In this document: piece by piece, positions 1 through 11,216 of the stretch | Position numbering within the stretch: the first letter of the stretch is position 1 | How the letters are laid out: each line of letters opens with the position of its first letter | Program-made: the position numbers and the translations under genes | DNA from: Onthophagus taurus | Taxonomy: Eukaryota; Arthropoda; Insecta; Coleoptera; Scarabaeidae | DNA: 64,000 bases | Assembly: GCF_036711975.1 (NCBI RefSeq) | Contig: NC_091973.1 | Location: 2,542,001-2,606,000 of the forward strand | Direction of reading: 5' to 3' | The notes under the pieces: model-generated | Databases searched by the model: none | What the model was told of the DNA's origin: nothing | What the model saw: only the letters and a program-made list of their open reading frames with translations

Positions 1-130
1 TAAAATACTCGCTACTGAGATATTCACCCCCAAACGGAGATGATTCAAACTGGTTTTTCGATTATAACTTTTTTATTTAAATTTGGTGAGTTGCCGCAGT
101 AAATTAAAATGTTGTTAAAACCCTAAAAAA

Positions 131-287
131 TACACTATCCTTGTGTATTATGCAAGCAAGTATGCAACCAATATCACAGTATTGGGATTGCCATACTCAT
201 ATCGCGTATAAAATAATAATACTGTTATATTGGTTGCATACTTGCAATGATGACGTCGGGTACGATAATTAATTAACACACTGTATA
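131..287. mobile_element. Hairpin MITE, copy 1
   Basis: Short palindromic element whose two arms carry the same sequence inverted: GCAAGTATGCAACCAATA near the left and TATTGGTTGCATACTTGC near the right. The right end reads GATGACGTCGGGTACGATAA then TTAATTAACACACTGTA. Five more copies lie in this window. Ends beginning TACACTGT and the absence of any ORF fit a non-autonomous DNA transposon (TA target, mariner-like; superfamily inferred). It abuts the left edge of the first SAT1 array. Confidence 0.75.
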
Positions 288-295
288 TAATATCA

Positions 296-1090
296 GGATC
301 ACGAATTCGAAGACGTCGGTCGCCTCAAGTATTGTTCATGATACTTGGGGCGGCCGACGTCTTCGAAGTCGGCCGAGATTGTTTCTTATATCACGAACAA
401 TACTTAGGTCGGCCGACGTCTACAAAGCAAATAAAAGAATGAAGTTATCTCGGCCGACTTCGAAGACGTCGGCCGCCCCAAGTATTGATTGTGATACTTG
501 GAGCGGCCGACGTCTTCGAAGTCGGCCGAGGTTACTTCCTATATCATGAACAATACTTGGGGCAGCCGACATCTTCGAAGTCGGCCGAGATTTAGCCGAG
601 TTCAAATAAAGGAATGAAGTTACCTCGGCCGACTTCGAAGACGTCGGCCGCCCCAAGTATTGCTTGTGATATAGGAAGCAACCTCGGCCGACTTCGAAGA
701 TGTCGGCCGCCCCAAGTATTGATTGTGATACTTGGAGCGGCCGACGTCTTCGAAGTCGGCCGAGGTTACTTCCTATATCATGAACAATACTTGGGGCGGC
801 CGACTGCTTCGAAGTCGGCCGAGATCATTTCATTCTTTTGTTTGCTTCGTAGATGTCGGCCGCTCCAAGTATTGATTGTGATATAAGAAACAATCTCGGC
901 CGACTTCGAAGACGTCGGCCACCTCAAGTATTGCTTGTGATATAGGAAGTAACCTCGGCCGACTTCGAAGACGTCGGCCGCCCCAAGTATTGATTGTGAT
1001 ATTTGGAGCGGCCGACTTCGAAGACGTCGGCCGAGGTTACTTCCTATATCATGAACAATACTTGGGGCGGCCGACATCTTCGAAGTTCGA
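296..1090. repeat. SAT1 palindromic satellite array, locus 1
   Basis: Tandem units of about 60 bp in alternating orientation. Each has a CpG-rich core with 8-bp inverted arms CGGCCGAC and GTCGGCCG around TTCGAAGAC. Cores are separated by AT-richer spacers such as CCCCAAGTATTGTTCATGAT followed by ATAGGAAGTAACC, or by a TACAAAGCAAATAAAAGAATG spacer. The array stays open in several frames on both strands, giving Arg-rich spurious peptides. No gene is supported. It is flanked on both sides by MITE sequence. Confidence 0.9.
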
Positions 1091-1114
1091 TGATTTCTGC
1101 CATAAAGTTGTTAA

Positions 1115-1192
1115 GTATAGTGTGTTAATAACACAATACGCAATTTGCGTATTGCAATAACAATACTGTGATATTGGTTGCATAAACTAATA
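1115..1192. mobile_element. Hairpin MITE, copy 2 (partial)
   Basis: Starts TATAGTGTGTTAATAACACA, then the inner palindrome and ACTGTGATATTGGTTGCATA. It matches the MITE family but one arm is shortened. It lies just right of the first SAT1 array, so that array is bracketed by MITE copies. Confidence 0.6.
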
Positions 1193-1195
1193 ACT

Positions 1196-1897
1196 TTATA
1201 ATCTAAGATCGTTTGCGGAAGAGGCGCTACATTGATTATTTATCATCGATTAACACATCGATTAATTATTTTTTTTAATTATGAAAACTTAAATGATCGA
1301 TATTTACTTTTTAAACAAAAGAATATTATGAGACATACCCTAGACAGTATACATATAGTTATTAGTATTTTCTTTCATCTTCTCTTTGTTTTCAAGAGTG
1401 GTTCTCACGAATGCGTAGTGCCGTCATAAATAACCGTGGGGATGCGTGACACGCCCCCCATGCCATCGTTTTTTAGCAGTACGTTCTCGTAAAACTTGAT
1501 CAAATGTTACAAGTAGCGATACGACGGTGCTCTGCAGTTTCTTCCCCTCGTTATGTAGAGGGGGGTCGTGGTACATACCGAGGTTTAAATGAAGATTTAG
1601 ATGATTACATATTAGCGTGATGACGTCGTACGCATGTTGTCTCGTTTGCGATCGTTTCGTTGGAGGCACTTTAAAAACTTTCCGGACTTTCCATCCACGA
1701 AGGCTTTTCCCGCGAAGTGTATCTTTCATCTTTCATAAATGCCCGGAGAAAAAAACTTGAGAACAAGTACCTCGGTCGCATTGTCCGAGTTGAATGCCTG
1801 TTCCGCCGGCAGCTTTTGAGAGCGCGCAAAGTTGGAATTTATACGCCTTTTTTGTTTGTTTGATATTAATTAGAACGGCTGCCTATAGTTTTGTATA
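1196..1897. other. Gene-free stretch
   Basis: AT-rich sequence with one moderately GC-richer part around 1430-1830. Open frames of up to about 100 codons occur but have no recognisable domain and no splice context. Nothing else is supported. Confidence 0.5.
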
Positions 1898-2027
1898 TAC
1901 ACTGTATATAGTTAATTAATTACCGTACTCATTGCAAGTATGCAACCAATACTGCAAATCGCGTATTGCAATACCAATACTGTGATATTGGTTGCATACT
2001 TGCAATGATTAATTAACACACTGTATA
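1898..2027. mobile_element. Hairpin MITE, copy 3 (near full length)
   Basis: Runs from TACACTGTATATAG to ACACACTGTA, with the arms GCAAGTATGCAACCAATA and TATTGGTTGCATACTTGC around GCAAATCGCGTATTGC. About 130 bp, non-coding. It is one of the cleanest copies for defining the family ends. Confidence 0.8.
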
Positions 2028-4103
2028 TACTTGGTTATAAACTGTTATTTATATGTTTTCGAAAGTTGTCCGACGATAACCAGAAAACTCGGAAAGCAAG
2101 GGTATTTATTATTATTTCGAAAAGGGAACCACTTCTCGATGTTAATGCATTCGCTAAGATGGTACATAAATTACATCCCGATTCCAAAGAGAAGCCGCTA
2201 TATAATGCGGCTCCGAGAGGATATATATAAACGCATTGACAAACCTACGTCTACTTAAGCTTATATTTAGACTACTCACTCTATTTCGGCTGAGTCTGCT
2301 TTAAGTTTTTGTCTTCTCTAAACCACATTATTTTTTTAATGTACTCATTATATTTTTATTTTTTATCTCAAAAAAATCGTTTTCAAACTGTACATAAACT
2401 TGGTCGGTTGTCGACAAACGACCCGAAAAAACCTAATGTAATTCGCGTTGTTTCAGCAGAATTTCATGGTTTGTCTAGTGCGTGTGCGCAAAATAAACGC
2501 AACATTTTTTTTCGAAACGAACCAACAAAAATTTAGCTTTGACTGGCAAACAATTTCGCGTTCGTTATCTAACTACGTTTGAATTTTTGTCACGCCTGTT
2601 AGAGTTCCATACAAAATTCAACCGATGTCGAAATTTCGAAATACATTTAATTATATATGTGTTCTTTGCATCCTTGTAATCGGCCCATACGATTTTTATC
2701 TCGCATTTTCATTCCTTGTATTGGCTTCAAACTCTCGCGATTTCGTAGGGCGATTATATTCGAGACGCCGGAAGTAGCGAGGTGGAACAAATTCTTAACG
2801 GAACGACCCGGCTTGATAGCATCTTCAAATACTCTCTGCGTTTTTCCGGCTTAAAGACGCCTTTCTGATACAACCGAGTTTAATCTCGCTTGAACGAAAA
2901 AAATTTTAATAATAATAATTTTATTATTACAAAATGTCAATCAATATAATGCGATAATCATAACTAGATTTGTGGTTTAATACAGAATAACATCAATCAT
3001 AAATTATTAAATGAATCATTAATATGCTCGTTCAGTATTTCCATCCTTTTTTGGTGTTTTTTTTTGATATATTTTTAGATAACCGCCATGAATTTTTAAA
3101 GAGTTTAGAGACAAATACCGGAAACCAGTAGAAAAGTAAACGTGCGTTGCATCACAACAAAATTTTTTTTTAAATAATTTATTTAATATTTCAAGTTCAG
3201 AAAAAATCCCTAAATTGTAAACGAATCGTAAATACTCAATTAGAAGAGTTTTGAATAATTAAATGCTTAGTTCAAACTGTCTGCGTTGACCATTAGCGAA
3301 ATATATAATTCGCAGGTTTAAATGAACCCTTTTAAGCATTTTTAATGAGAATTTTCCTTTTGATAGACCTTCGTAGGGCGCCCTTGCGGAACGTTTAAAC
3401 TTTCAAACGTTAACCGAATTAATTTATCCGGTTTTACGAAATCTTTGAACGAATTTTTCCGGTATCGCAAAAACGAAATCAAGAATTATTTATTTAAACA
3501 AAATTTTGAGAATATTTAAAAAAATAAACTTGAAAAACTTACTGAAATCGAATCCAACACCTTGTAAAACGTTGTTCTTTTATCTTAACTGTTTCGGTAG
3601 ACAAGTCCTTCTTCAATGGTTACACTCTTAGAATTGAAGACCGATTGCGCCGCGTGGTTGACAAAATTTCCAAACGTGAGAACGGATCTAGAGGTGGACG
3701 GACGCGTGACCGACGCCTGGGCGTCGCGATGCCGACTGCCGAACAAACCGAAAACCGAAGCGTCGTGCAGCAGGAGGAGCTCGCGCATTCCTGCGACGTT
3801 GGAAGTATTTGTACACGCGCAGTTCCTGCAAAAAAAATCCGCGAACTTGTATACGGTTCGTTATACCGTCATCAACCGACGCCTCTCTCGGGCGCCAACT
3901 TTCTTTCGACCCCATTGCACCCTTTCTACGAAACGGAAGCTTTACGATTTCAAGATCTTCTTAGCTTTTAAGCCTACGTAATTAACATACGAATAAAGAC
4001 CTAACAAAGAAAATCCAAAAAAAACTACCACCTCTTTATGTTTTCTTGACTCATTCTTTTTTTTAGACAACTAAGAAAAGTTCTTTGTGTGTATAAGACG
4101 TAT
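2028..4103. other. Gene-free stretch with a GC-richer island
   Basis: Mostly AT-rich non-coding DNA. Positions about 3600-3960 are clearly GC-richer and open in several overlapping frames on both strands (up to 121 codons). None shows a known domain, signal peptide or matching splice sites. It could be an unrecognised exon or a promoter-type island. I cannot support either. Confidence 0.4.
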
Positions 4104-4217
4104 TATAGCAAGTATGCAACCAACATCACAGTAGTAGTATTTCAATACGAGATTTGCGTATTTGGTTGCATACTTGCAATGATCACGTCGGGTGCGATAA
4201 TTAATTAACACAATGTA
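4104..4217. mobile_element. Hairpin MITE, copy 4
   Basis: Carries GCAAGTATGCAACCAACATC and the inverted TTGGTTGCATACTTGC, ending ATCACGTCGGGTGCGATAA then TTAATTAACACAATGTA. The left terminus is decayed. Confidence 0.7.
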
Positions 4218-4490
4218 GCTTCGTAAAGGTATCACAGTAACAAAGAAAATGCGTACAAAAATTTTTATTGTCTTCTTAACCATAAAGAAATTCAAAAAAA
4301 ATAATAAACAATAAAAAATTATATAATATTAAGTAAGTAATCTTATTTAAAATATACAATACTTTTTTAAATATTTATTATCTTAACAATAGAAATAATT
4401 TTTAAATTTTTTAAGAATTTTTGAACCCACCACCTATTTTTCAATAGGGGAACTAAAAATCTTGTTACATTTATATATTTTTTAAATGAA

Positions 4491-5024
4491 TTAGTACATA
4501 TATATATATTCATTCCTCGCATACAGCTCACACTCCGCCTCCAACACGCAATTACTCTCCTGGCTATTAAAAATCCTAACATACCCATCCTTGCAATCGC
4601 AACCTCCATGGCATGTTCCTATAAACACCCTTGGTGCTAAATCTCCGCAATTTCTGGGGATAAGATTTGCGCACTCTTTGTAGGTTTGATTGACCCTACA
4701 CTTTGGTAAATGGTCGCAATCTTCTTCAGGGACACAATGGATGCTGTCGACGTAGGGTCTTATGTAGCCAGGCACGCAAAAGCAACCAGAAATTAATTTT
4801 GATTTGCAATATTGCAGTTCCAACTCGTTAGGATCCTGGTCGCAGAAAGGTCTACAGATGCTCCCATTTTTGAGTAATTCTGAATTGTAACCACAAGGTT
4901 GACGCACAATCCCTGCGTCTAAACAATTTGAAATTACAATATTTGATAAGATTTGATTAAATCAAAATTACTTACTGCAAATTAGAAATAAGGTGAGAAT
5001 TGAAGCAATTTGAAGACCAACCAT
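4491..5024 (-). CDS. Secreted two-domain TIL (trypsin inhibitor-like) cysteine-rich protein
   Basis: Two exons on the minus strand: 5024-4976 encodes Met plus a hydrophobic signal peptide (MVGLQIASILTLFLIC), and 4918-4491 encodes the rest. The intron is 57 bp, phase 1, GT..AG. The 158-residue product has two TIL-type modules, about residues 22-77 and 82-149, each with closely spaced Cys and the hallmark C-x-C-x2-G-Y (CFCVPGY and CDCKDGY). TIL domains are known as serine-protease inhibitors (serpin-unrelated) and also occur in mucins and zonadhesin. Which protease this one targets cannot be read from sequence. The start is fixed by the signal peptide and a TATA box about 60 bp upstream. A minus-strand AATAAA lies near 4374-4379. 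The exon layout matches the single-domain TIL gene at 31.8 kb. Confidence 0.85.
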
Positions 5025-5083
5025 TTTTTGACGATTACTTCGCTACAGCTTGAGTACTAATACCTATCGATAGTTTCAGGATC

Positions 5084-5094
5084 CCTTTTTATAC
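5084..5094 (-). promoter_or_regulatory. TATA box of the 4.5-5.0 kb TIL gene
   Basis: Minus strand reads GGAGTATAAAAAGGG, about 60 bp upstream of the ATG at 5024. This leaves room for a start site and a short leader. It is a focused promoter, as expected for an inducible or tissue-specific secreted protein. Confidence 0.65.
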
Positions 5095-5394
5095 TCCTTC
5101 TTATCAGTAAAATGTGGAAAATAACTATTAATACTATAATTTTATTGCAATACTCACGATTCTTTTCTTTTTTTAGTAAAAATAGTTTCTAATCATGAAA
5201 TACTACATTTTTATAACGAGACTCACGATTTTTATTTCTAAATTAATGTGCTGAGCTTATCGCCCATTTCTATTATTAATAGCATACGATGAATAACTTT
5301 GGATTGAGTCAATCAGTAGTCATAAGAAATTTTTTATTATATTATTGGTTTCAAGCTCCGAATCCCAAGTGATGCCATTAACAACTTTATGGAA

Positions 5395-5905
5395 GAATAA
5401 TCTCCGCTTTCAAGGTATACAGACCAATTAGCCTAACTTCATTTCTCCTCAAAGGGATGGAAAAGGTAATCGATCAATACCTTAGGAATGGAGTGCTTGT
5501 CACTAATCCACTCCACCCTAGTCAACATGCTTACCAGAAAGTAAAATCAACAATTACTGCTCTCCATGCTTTGACTAGTACTGTTAAATATGATACAATC
5601 ATAACTCAACTATGCAGAAAGCCCTACTCCTCACCAGTACTTGGTGTAAAAGCAATGGGCTCAGCATCAATCCAAATAAAATCGAAGATTCACTCGGAGA
5701 AGAAAGCTACAAATAAAAGCACCCTCCATTGAAAGCAGAACTATTAACATCAAAACAGAAGTTAAATACCTAGGAGTAATACTAGACAGTAACCTAAACT
5801 GGAACTCACACTTAGATAAGGTGAGAAAAAAGGCCATCATGGCAAACCAGATCTGCCGCAGGCTCCTAGGAATCCATTTATATATACAAAAGGAGGCAGC
5901 TTCAC
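5395..5905 (+). pseudogene. Degenerate non-LTR retrotransposon reverse transcriptase fragment
   Basis: Plus-strand reading gives RT-like blocks in shifting frames. One is F-R-P-I-S-L-T-S-F-L-L-K followed by MEKVIDQYLRNGVL and HAYQ near 5415-5530. Another is NGLSINPNKI near 5648-5680. A third is the post-RT block VKYLGVILDSNLNWNSHLDK near 5762-5820. The YADD-containing core between them is missing, so this is a deleted, frameshifted remnant of an R1/Jockey-type LINE. Confidence 0.75.
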
Positions 5906-5909
5906 CTGA

Positions 5910-6817
5910 AAATAGTTTCTTCACTCAAGTTGATGCAGGGCAACCTCAGAGGACACCTCAAAATCCTCAAGGACCCATGTCTAAATCACCTGATTGAACT
6001 TCAAGCTGAGTAATGAAATTATTTTTTCCATAAATTTCATGCAGAATAGACATCTAATATTATACGAGTATTATTACAACTTTTTATTCCTTCCCTACGA
6101 TGCTATCAATAGCAGATTATATCATGTCGGTGTAGTATTGATGTTACATCTTCATTTAACCTAGTTCTGATTTGCTATAATTTATGAAATACAATTGGTC
6201 TATTTCTTGTGACATCCCGAACGCTTGTAGAGATCCCAACTTTGAAACATATAATTTAGTAGGTCATAGATCATGGTTTTGACAGCGGTTTAGACAATAT
6301 GGTGTATATATCCTTTAAATTAATAAAGTTTTTTAAAATTTTAATATCTTTTTATTAATATAAGTTATTGTTTATGATAAATTTAATTTTATATACTACA
6401 TCCAATTATAATAATTAATTCGAACGAGTCTCTAGGGATCAATAATTTTGCGTTTATCTCGAAAGGGGGTTTCGGTCCGATAAAAACGCTTTGTTTAAGC
6501 AGGAATTGCGTACGAGAAATTTGTCTCCGACGCGAATATCGCGTCCCCTTTTATCCGTAGTGCTGAGATTCAGATTCCGTATCCATTTCGAAACGGGGGG
6601 ACAGAAACTCTGCGGAAAGTAGAAGAAGAAGAAGAAGAAGGAGCGCTGACCGTGGAAAACGATAAGGCGTACGAAAACTTTCGACCTTATCTTAATTTTA
6701 TCGTTCACAACGTTTTTCTTCGTCGGCGTTAACGTTATTTCGTCACATCCTTTACACTCCAGGGTTGTAATTAAATTTTTTTTAGAGATATCATGATGGT
6801 TATATTTTTATTTAATT
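5910..6817. other. Gene-free stretch
   Basis: AT-rich. Contains a short AGA microsatellite (about 6620-6640) and a GC-richer segment 6440-6720 with no recognisable coding content. Confidence 0.5.
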
Positions 6818-6937
6818 ATACAGATTGCAAGTATGCAACCAATATCGCAAATCGCGTATTGCAATACCTATACTGTGATATTGGTTGCATAGTTGCAATG
6901 ATGATTCATTATATGATAATTAATTAACACACTGTAT
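6818..6937. mobile_element. Hairpin MITE, copy 5
   Basis: Runs from TACAGATTGCAAG to ACACACTGTA. It has inverted GCAAGTATGCAACCAATA and TATTGGTTGCATAGTTGC arms around GCAAATCGCGTATTGC. Non-coding, 120 bp. Confidence 0.75.
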
Positions 6938-9900
6938 GAGTCCATAGCGACTTTGATATAAGAAATTTTGAGTTGGCTGTATTCTGTTCTTTTTAAAGTA
7001 TTTTCCCTTTTCGAAACACCTCCAAATAATTGCTATAATAACCTTCGACCTTCTTCGATGAGGGTCTGTAGATTGAATGGGCGCAAAATGTCGATTAAGC
7101 CAAGTTCTTGGTCTGAATAGAGCTGTCCGATCGTTTCAAATAGCAAGTAGGCATTGAAATTGAAAATAACAGCGACCGGCAGCAGTGACGTCGTTTTGGG
7201 GGAGACGGAGAGGTTGGAGGCACGTCGAAGGGGGGTGACTTGCCTTCGTTCGAAGGTTGAGGGGTCGCGCAAAAACGGGCAAAATTGCAGCCCTAATTTA
7301 AAGGGTGGGACGGCGTCCTGACGAGCGGTTGTGACACGGAACTGACCGCACTAATCACGATCGTTAGAAAGGCTCCAATTAACGAGCCGCCACTTCTTAA
7401 AAGCCGCCGCAACTGCCCCCCAGGTAACGTACAGTTTCCTCGCTTTGTTACAATTCTCCCCATCCGGTTCGAAAATTGGATGTTTGAATTCCTCGATAAA
7501 TTCTTTTTGTCATTTTTTAAGTTCCAAAGGAGAATTAAAAAATATAATATAAAGGTTTCTATTATTATCGCATTACTTCTACTATTCTAGAGGATTGAAT
7601 AGATTTTAAAAAAATGGTATTTAGGATCTGAATCGGATTTCACAAAGGCTTCCGGATTCAATAGAAAATATTTAGGCCGTTATAGCTAGGGCAAACATTC
7701 AAAAGAATCGTTTTATTATTATTCTTTTTTACATTTAAGTCAAATATCAAAAGGATTTGTTAACTAAACAATCGGTTTAGAGAACCAATCTCAAATTCGG
7801 CCCTTCTTGTTGTCAAATTCACTCGCTACTCCTCCGCATAATTTCTTGCTTAAAATTCGTCGAAACTTAATGAGAGATATTACAATCGCTGAATTTCCAA
7901 CCGGTTTACAAATATTTCCCTAGGGTGTTTGGCACGTTTTGGTAGGTAGTTACAATCCGGCACTCTTTTATATCTTTTGGGAATCGAACCGATCCGTATT
8001 CCGTAGAGTGCCGTATACGGCAGAGGTTAATTTAGTTTTTGGTTTAACTTCGATCAAACCGCGCGAGAAACAAAATAACAAAACTAATCAAAACTAATAA
8101 TCATCTCTTTACTTTTAAAATTATCTATACCACTTATTTTTAAAAAAATTCGATTATTATATTAAATTTTTTATTAAATTCTATTATTATTAACAATTAA
8201 TAGTATTTACTGTTTTAAATGATATTAGCATTATCTAATTTTCTAACAGCACTGTTGTAACCACTGAATCAGAAATAAAGGCGCGACGTCTAGTCTGGAA
8301 CACAAACCAGCAACTTAGGGCTGCCGACATCTTCGAAGTCTATTAGCTGTATCTTAATTAGTAAGAGTCTTCTGTAAGCAGTTTCTAGTCCTCCATAAGC
8401 AATATCTAGTCTTCTGGCTTCAAAACTATACCCTTATTAATTACTTGGAGTAGACCATTTCTAGATGACACCATCTTTTTCGGAAAAAAACCTTTGTAGT
8501 TAACTGATTCCAAAACTTGGAACAATATCTATTAATGAATCGAAGTCATCCACATATTTGTTTGCAAAAAAAAAAATATTTGAGTATATCTCTGGTGTGA
8601 ATGAATGAATTTTTGATTAAATAGTATATATTTACGTAGAAAATGGAGCATAAGGATAGGTTACAAAAGTTAGTGGTGAGTTTGGGGTGTAGCAATTAAT
8701 TGAGTTACAACTAAGTTTGACATCCTGGACAGCCCACGGGATAGAGTCAATAATTTAATGTGAAATTATTATTCGAACGTATAAGGTCTTATTCTCGGCG
8801 GACAGGAAACTTAGAGAATATCAATTATAGATTGTGGATCTATCGCGTATGGTGTTCAGGGATTGTCTTACATGATGAGATCGACTCGCCGGCTGTGCAC
8901 TTGGTAATTGGGTCGATCTATTCAATAATCTCCACAATTACTATTTAAAATTGGATGAAAAGATAATATATAAACTGTAAAATTAATTTTGGGAGAATAT
9001 AGTATGCATATATCGCATTGGAAAGATTGACACAATTCTACCATAAAATGCACAATCTCCGGTCACCTAAATCACAAAACCCCGAAAGGAGATTGTGATT
9101 TAATTGAAATGTACGCGGACGTATCGCCCCCCGCGCTGCCGTATGATTGAAACCTGACGCTGGCAATGGAAGTATCGATCGAAACTGGTTATAACATATT
9201 TTTTAACGTTCCAGCATTTCCGATGTTTTTTTTTTAATTTTTTGACGATAGCCTTAATTGTAAACGTTGAAATTGGGTTTTGGTGTACAGCGTAGTAAAT
9301 TTTCAAATTATGATCGTTGTCAGTCAGATTTCGACCATCTTGTAATCGAGTTAACGTCTGGAAACAACCGATTTTGACACGCATCAATCGGACGAGCCAG
9401 ATGACAAGTAAACGCTAATAAATGGCCTACAATCCGATCCATAACCGGGGTTTCGTCCGCAGTACGTACGCAACGCCTCCTGTACGTCAGCCTTAGATTA
9501 GCTTTTAACCAGAAACCGTTGGCTCATTCTGGAGCATGCGCACGCGTTCCGATCGTGTAATAAGCGACCTTAAGAAAACTATTTGAAATCGCGACATGTT
9601 TTTCAATCGATTTTTTGGAATTCTCGAAGTGGGAGTTAATTATGTCAACGGGGTGGGGATTTCCAAGTTCATTTCAATAAAGGAAAGTGGCGTTTCCGTC
9701 CAATTCGCGCGAACATCGAAAGGGTAGAAAATTTTCATTAGGGAAAACGCCGTGTCCGGGCGGATACTCCCCGCTCGTGCGCAAACTGCATTTAATTTGG
9801 CCCCGACGGCGACGGCAGTAGAAAACGCACGTGATTTGTTTCCGTAAATGACCGAAAGCTCCATCTTACTAGGACGGAGCGTGACGCCGCTAGGCGTCGC

Positions 9901-10420
9901 CGTCGTGACGGATGGATTTGTTGCATGGACTGACCCTTTTCCACCCACGTTCAAAAAATATATTCAATTTTTAACGTAATTATTCGAAATAAATTCAACG
10001 AGCCTCATTTTAGCTTCGATCTTATCCTCATCCTTGTTTCCTGTCTGTGAGGGGGTGAAAGGGGTTTCCTTCAAAATTGAACATATCTTCCGCGGCCTAA
10101 CGACGAAGAGGGTTCGTGCAACCCCTAGGTCTGGAAAATCCGTGTTCCTGAATAATTAGAATGCCTCTTCACCCTGCGATGCGACTACCGCTTGTTGTGA
10201 CATGTGTTCATTAAATATACTGAACAGCCCGGGGCATGCTTAATCAGGTCTAGAAGTGTACACAAAATTATGCCTGGGGAGGGAAAAAACAAAACGGGGG
10301 GAAAGATGAAAGGTAAAGAATTATAGCAAGAAGAATGAATCATGTTTAACAATATAAAATTTTACTTTTCTATTTGGGGTTTCTTATTAATAACACAACT
10401 CTACACTTTGACCTGGATAT
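6938..10420. other. Gene-free stretch with one isolated SAT1 fragment
   Basis: No coding region recognised on either strand. At about 8318-8340 there is a single diverged piece of SAT1 core (GCCGACATCTTCGAAGTC). GC-richer pockets near 7040-7330 and 9640-9930 give open frames without recognisable domains. Confidence 0.45.
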
Positions 10421-10424
10421 CTTT

Positions 10425-11216
10425 TTTATGATTTTTACATATCTTATATTTTGAACAATTATCGGCTTATTAGTAATAAAATTTATTTTCCCAGTCGTGA
10501 TTAGGCTTCTGCGCAACTTTTTCGCGCATACAAACATCCTGTGATCCCCACTCTCAAATTCCTTGCTCCCAGAACAGCTGAGATCTCAGTTATTTGACAA
10601 TATTGAAGTACTTACACGTGAATTTGGATAAGTTGTCATGTGTTAATATTTTGTTTTAATTACGGAATTACGGTGTACTGTAATGATATCGCGAAGCTGC
10701 TTCTAGACATGGGTTTAAAAAAATACAAACCTACTGAGTGGCGCCTTTTTATTGACAGTTGTAAAAGACACAATGGAAATAAATTTGCATCAACTCCAAT
10801 TGCCCATTCAGCAAAACTCAAAGAAAAATATGAAAATGTAAAATTAGTCTTAAAAAAATTAATTACTGGATTTGAAAATGGTTAATTTTTTACTTGGTCA
10901 ACAAAGTGGATACACAAAATACGCTTACTTCATTTGTATGTGGGATAGTGGAGCAAAGCAACTACATTGGGAACAAGATGTTTGACCTGTAAGAAATTCA
11001 TTAACTTGGCTTTACCGACAAAGTAATAGGGGAGTTGGTGAACAGAGACAAAATCATACTTCTACCATTACATATTAAGTTAGGAATGATAAAGCAATTT
11101 GTAAAAGCCTTGGACAAAGAAGGAGATTGTTTCAATTACATTTGTAGAAAATTTCCGAAGCTTAGTATGGAAAAGATGAAAGGTGGAATATTTGATAGTC
11201 CTCAAATACGGAAATT
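10425..11216 (+). pseudogene. Transposon-like element, 5' flank and ORF left part (split by a LINE)
   Basis: Positions 10425-10665 are closely repeated at 44005-44247 (for example TTCTGCGCAACTTTTTCGCG and GTACTTACACGTGAATTT). They therefore form the non-coding head of a dispersed element. From about 10660 a decayed plus-strand ORF follows, with blocks such as VYCNDIAKLL, EWRLFIDS, VNRDKIILLPLHIKLG and CNYICRKFPKLSMEK-like text (actual DCFNYICRKFPKLS). From memory these belong to an unnamed protein family repeated in many insect and cnidarian genomes. Its transposon origin is inferred. The frame breaks at 10885-11035. The ORF stops at the LINE tail at about 11217 and resumes at about 13366. 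Confidence 0.65.

Noticed and set aside
9640-9954. 104-codon minus-strand frame
   Set aside because: No recognisable domain, no signal peptide and no splice or promoter context.
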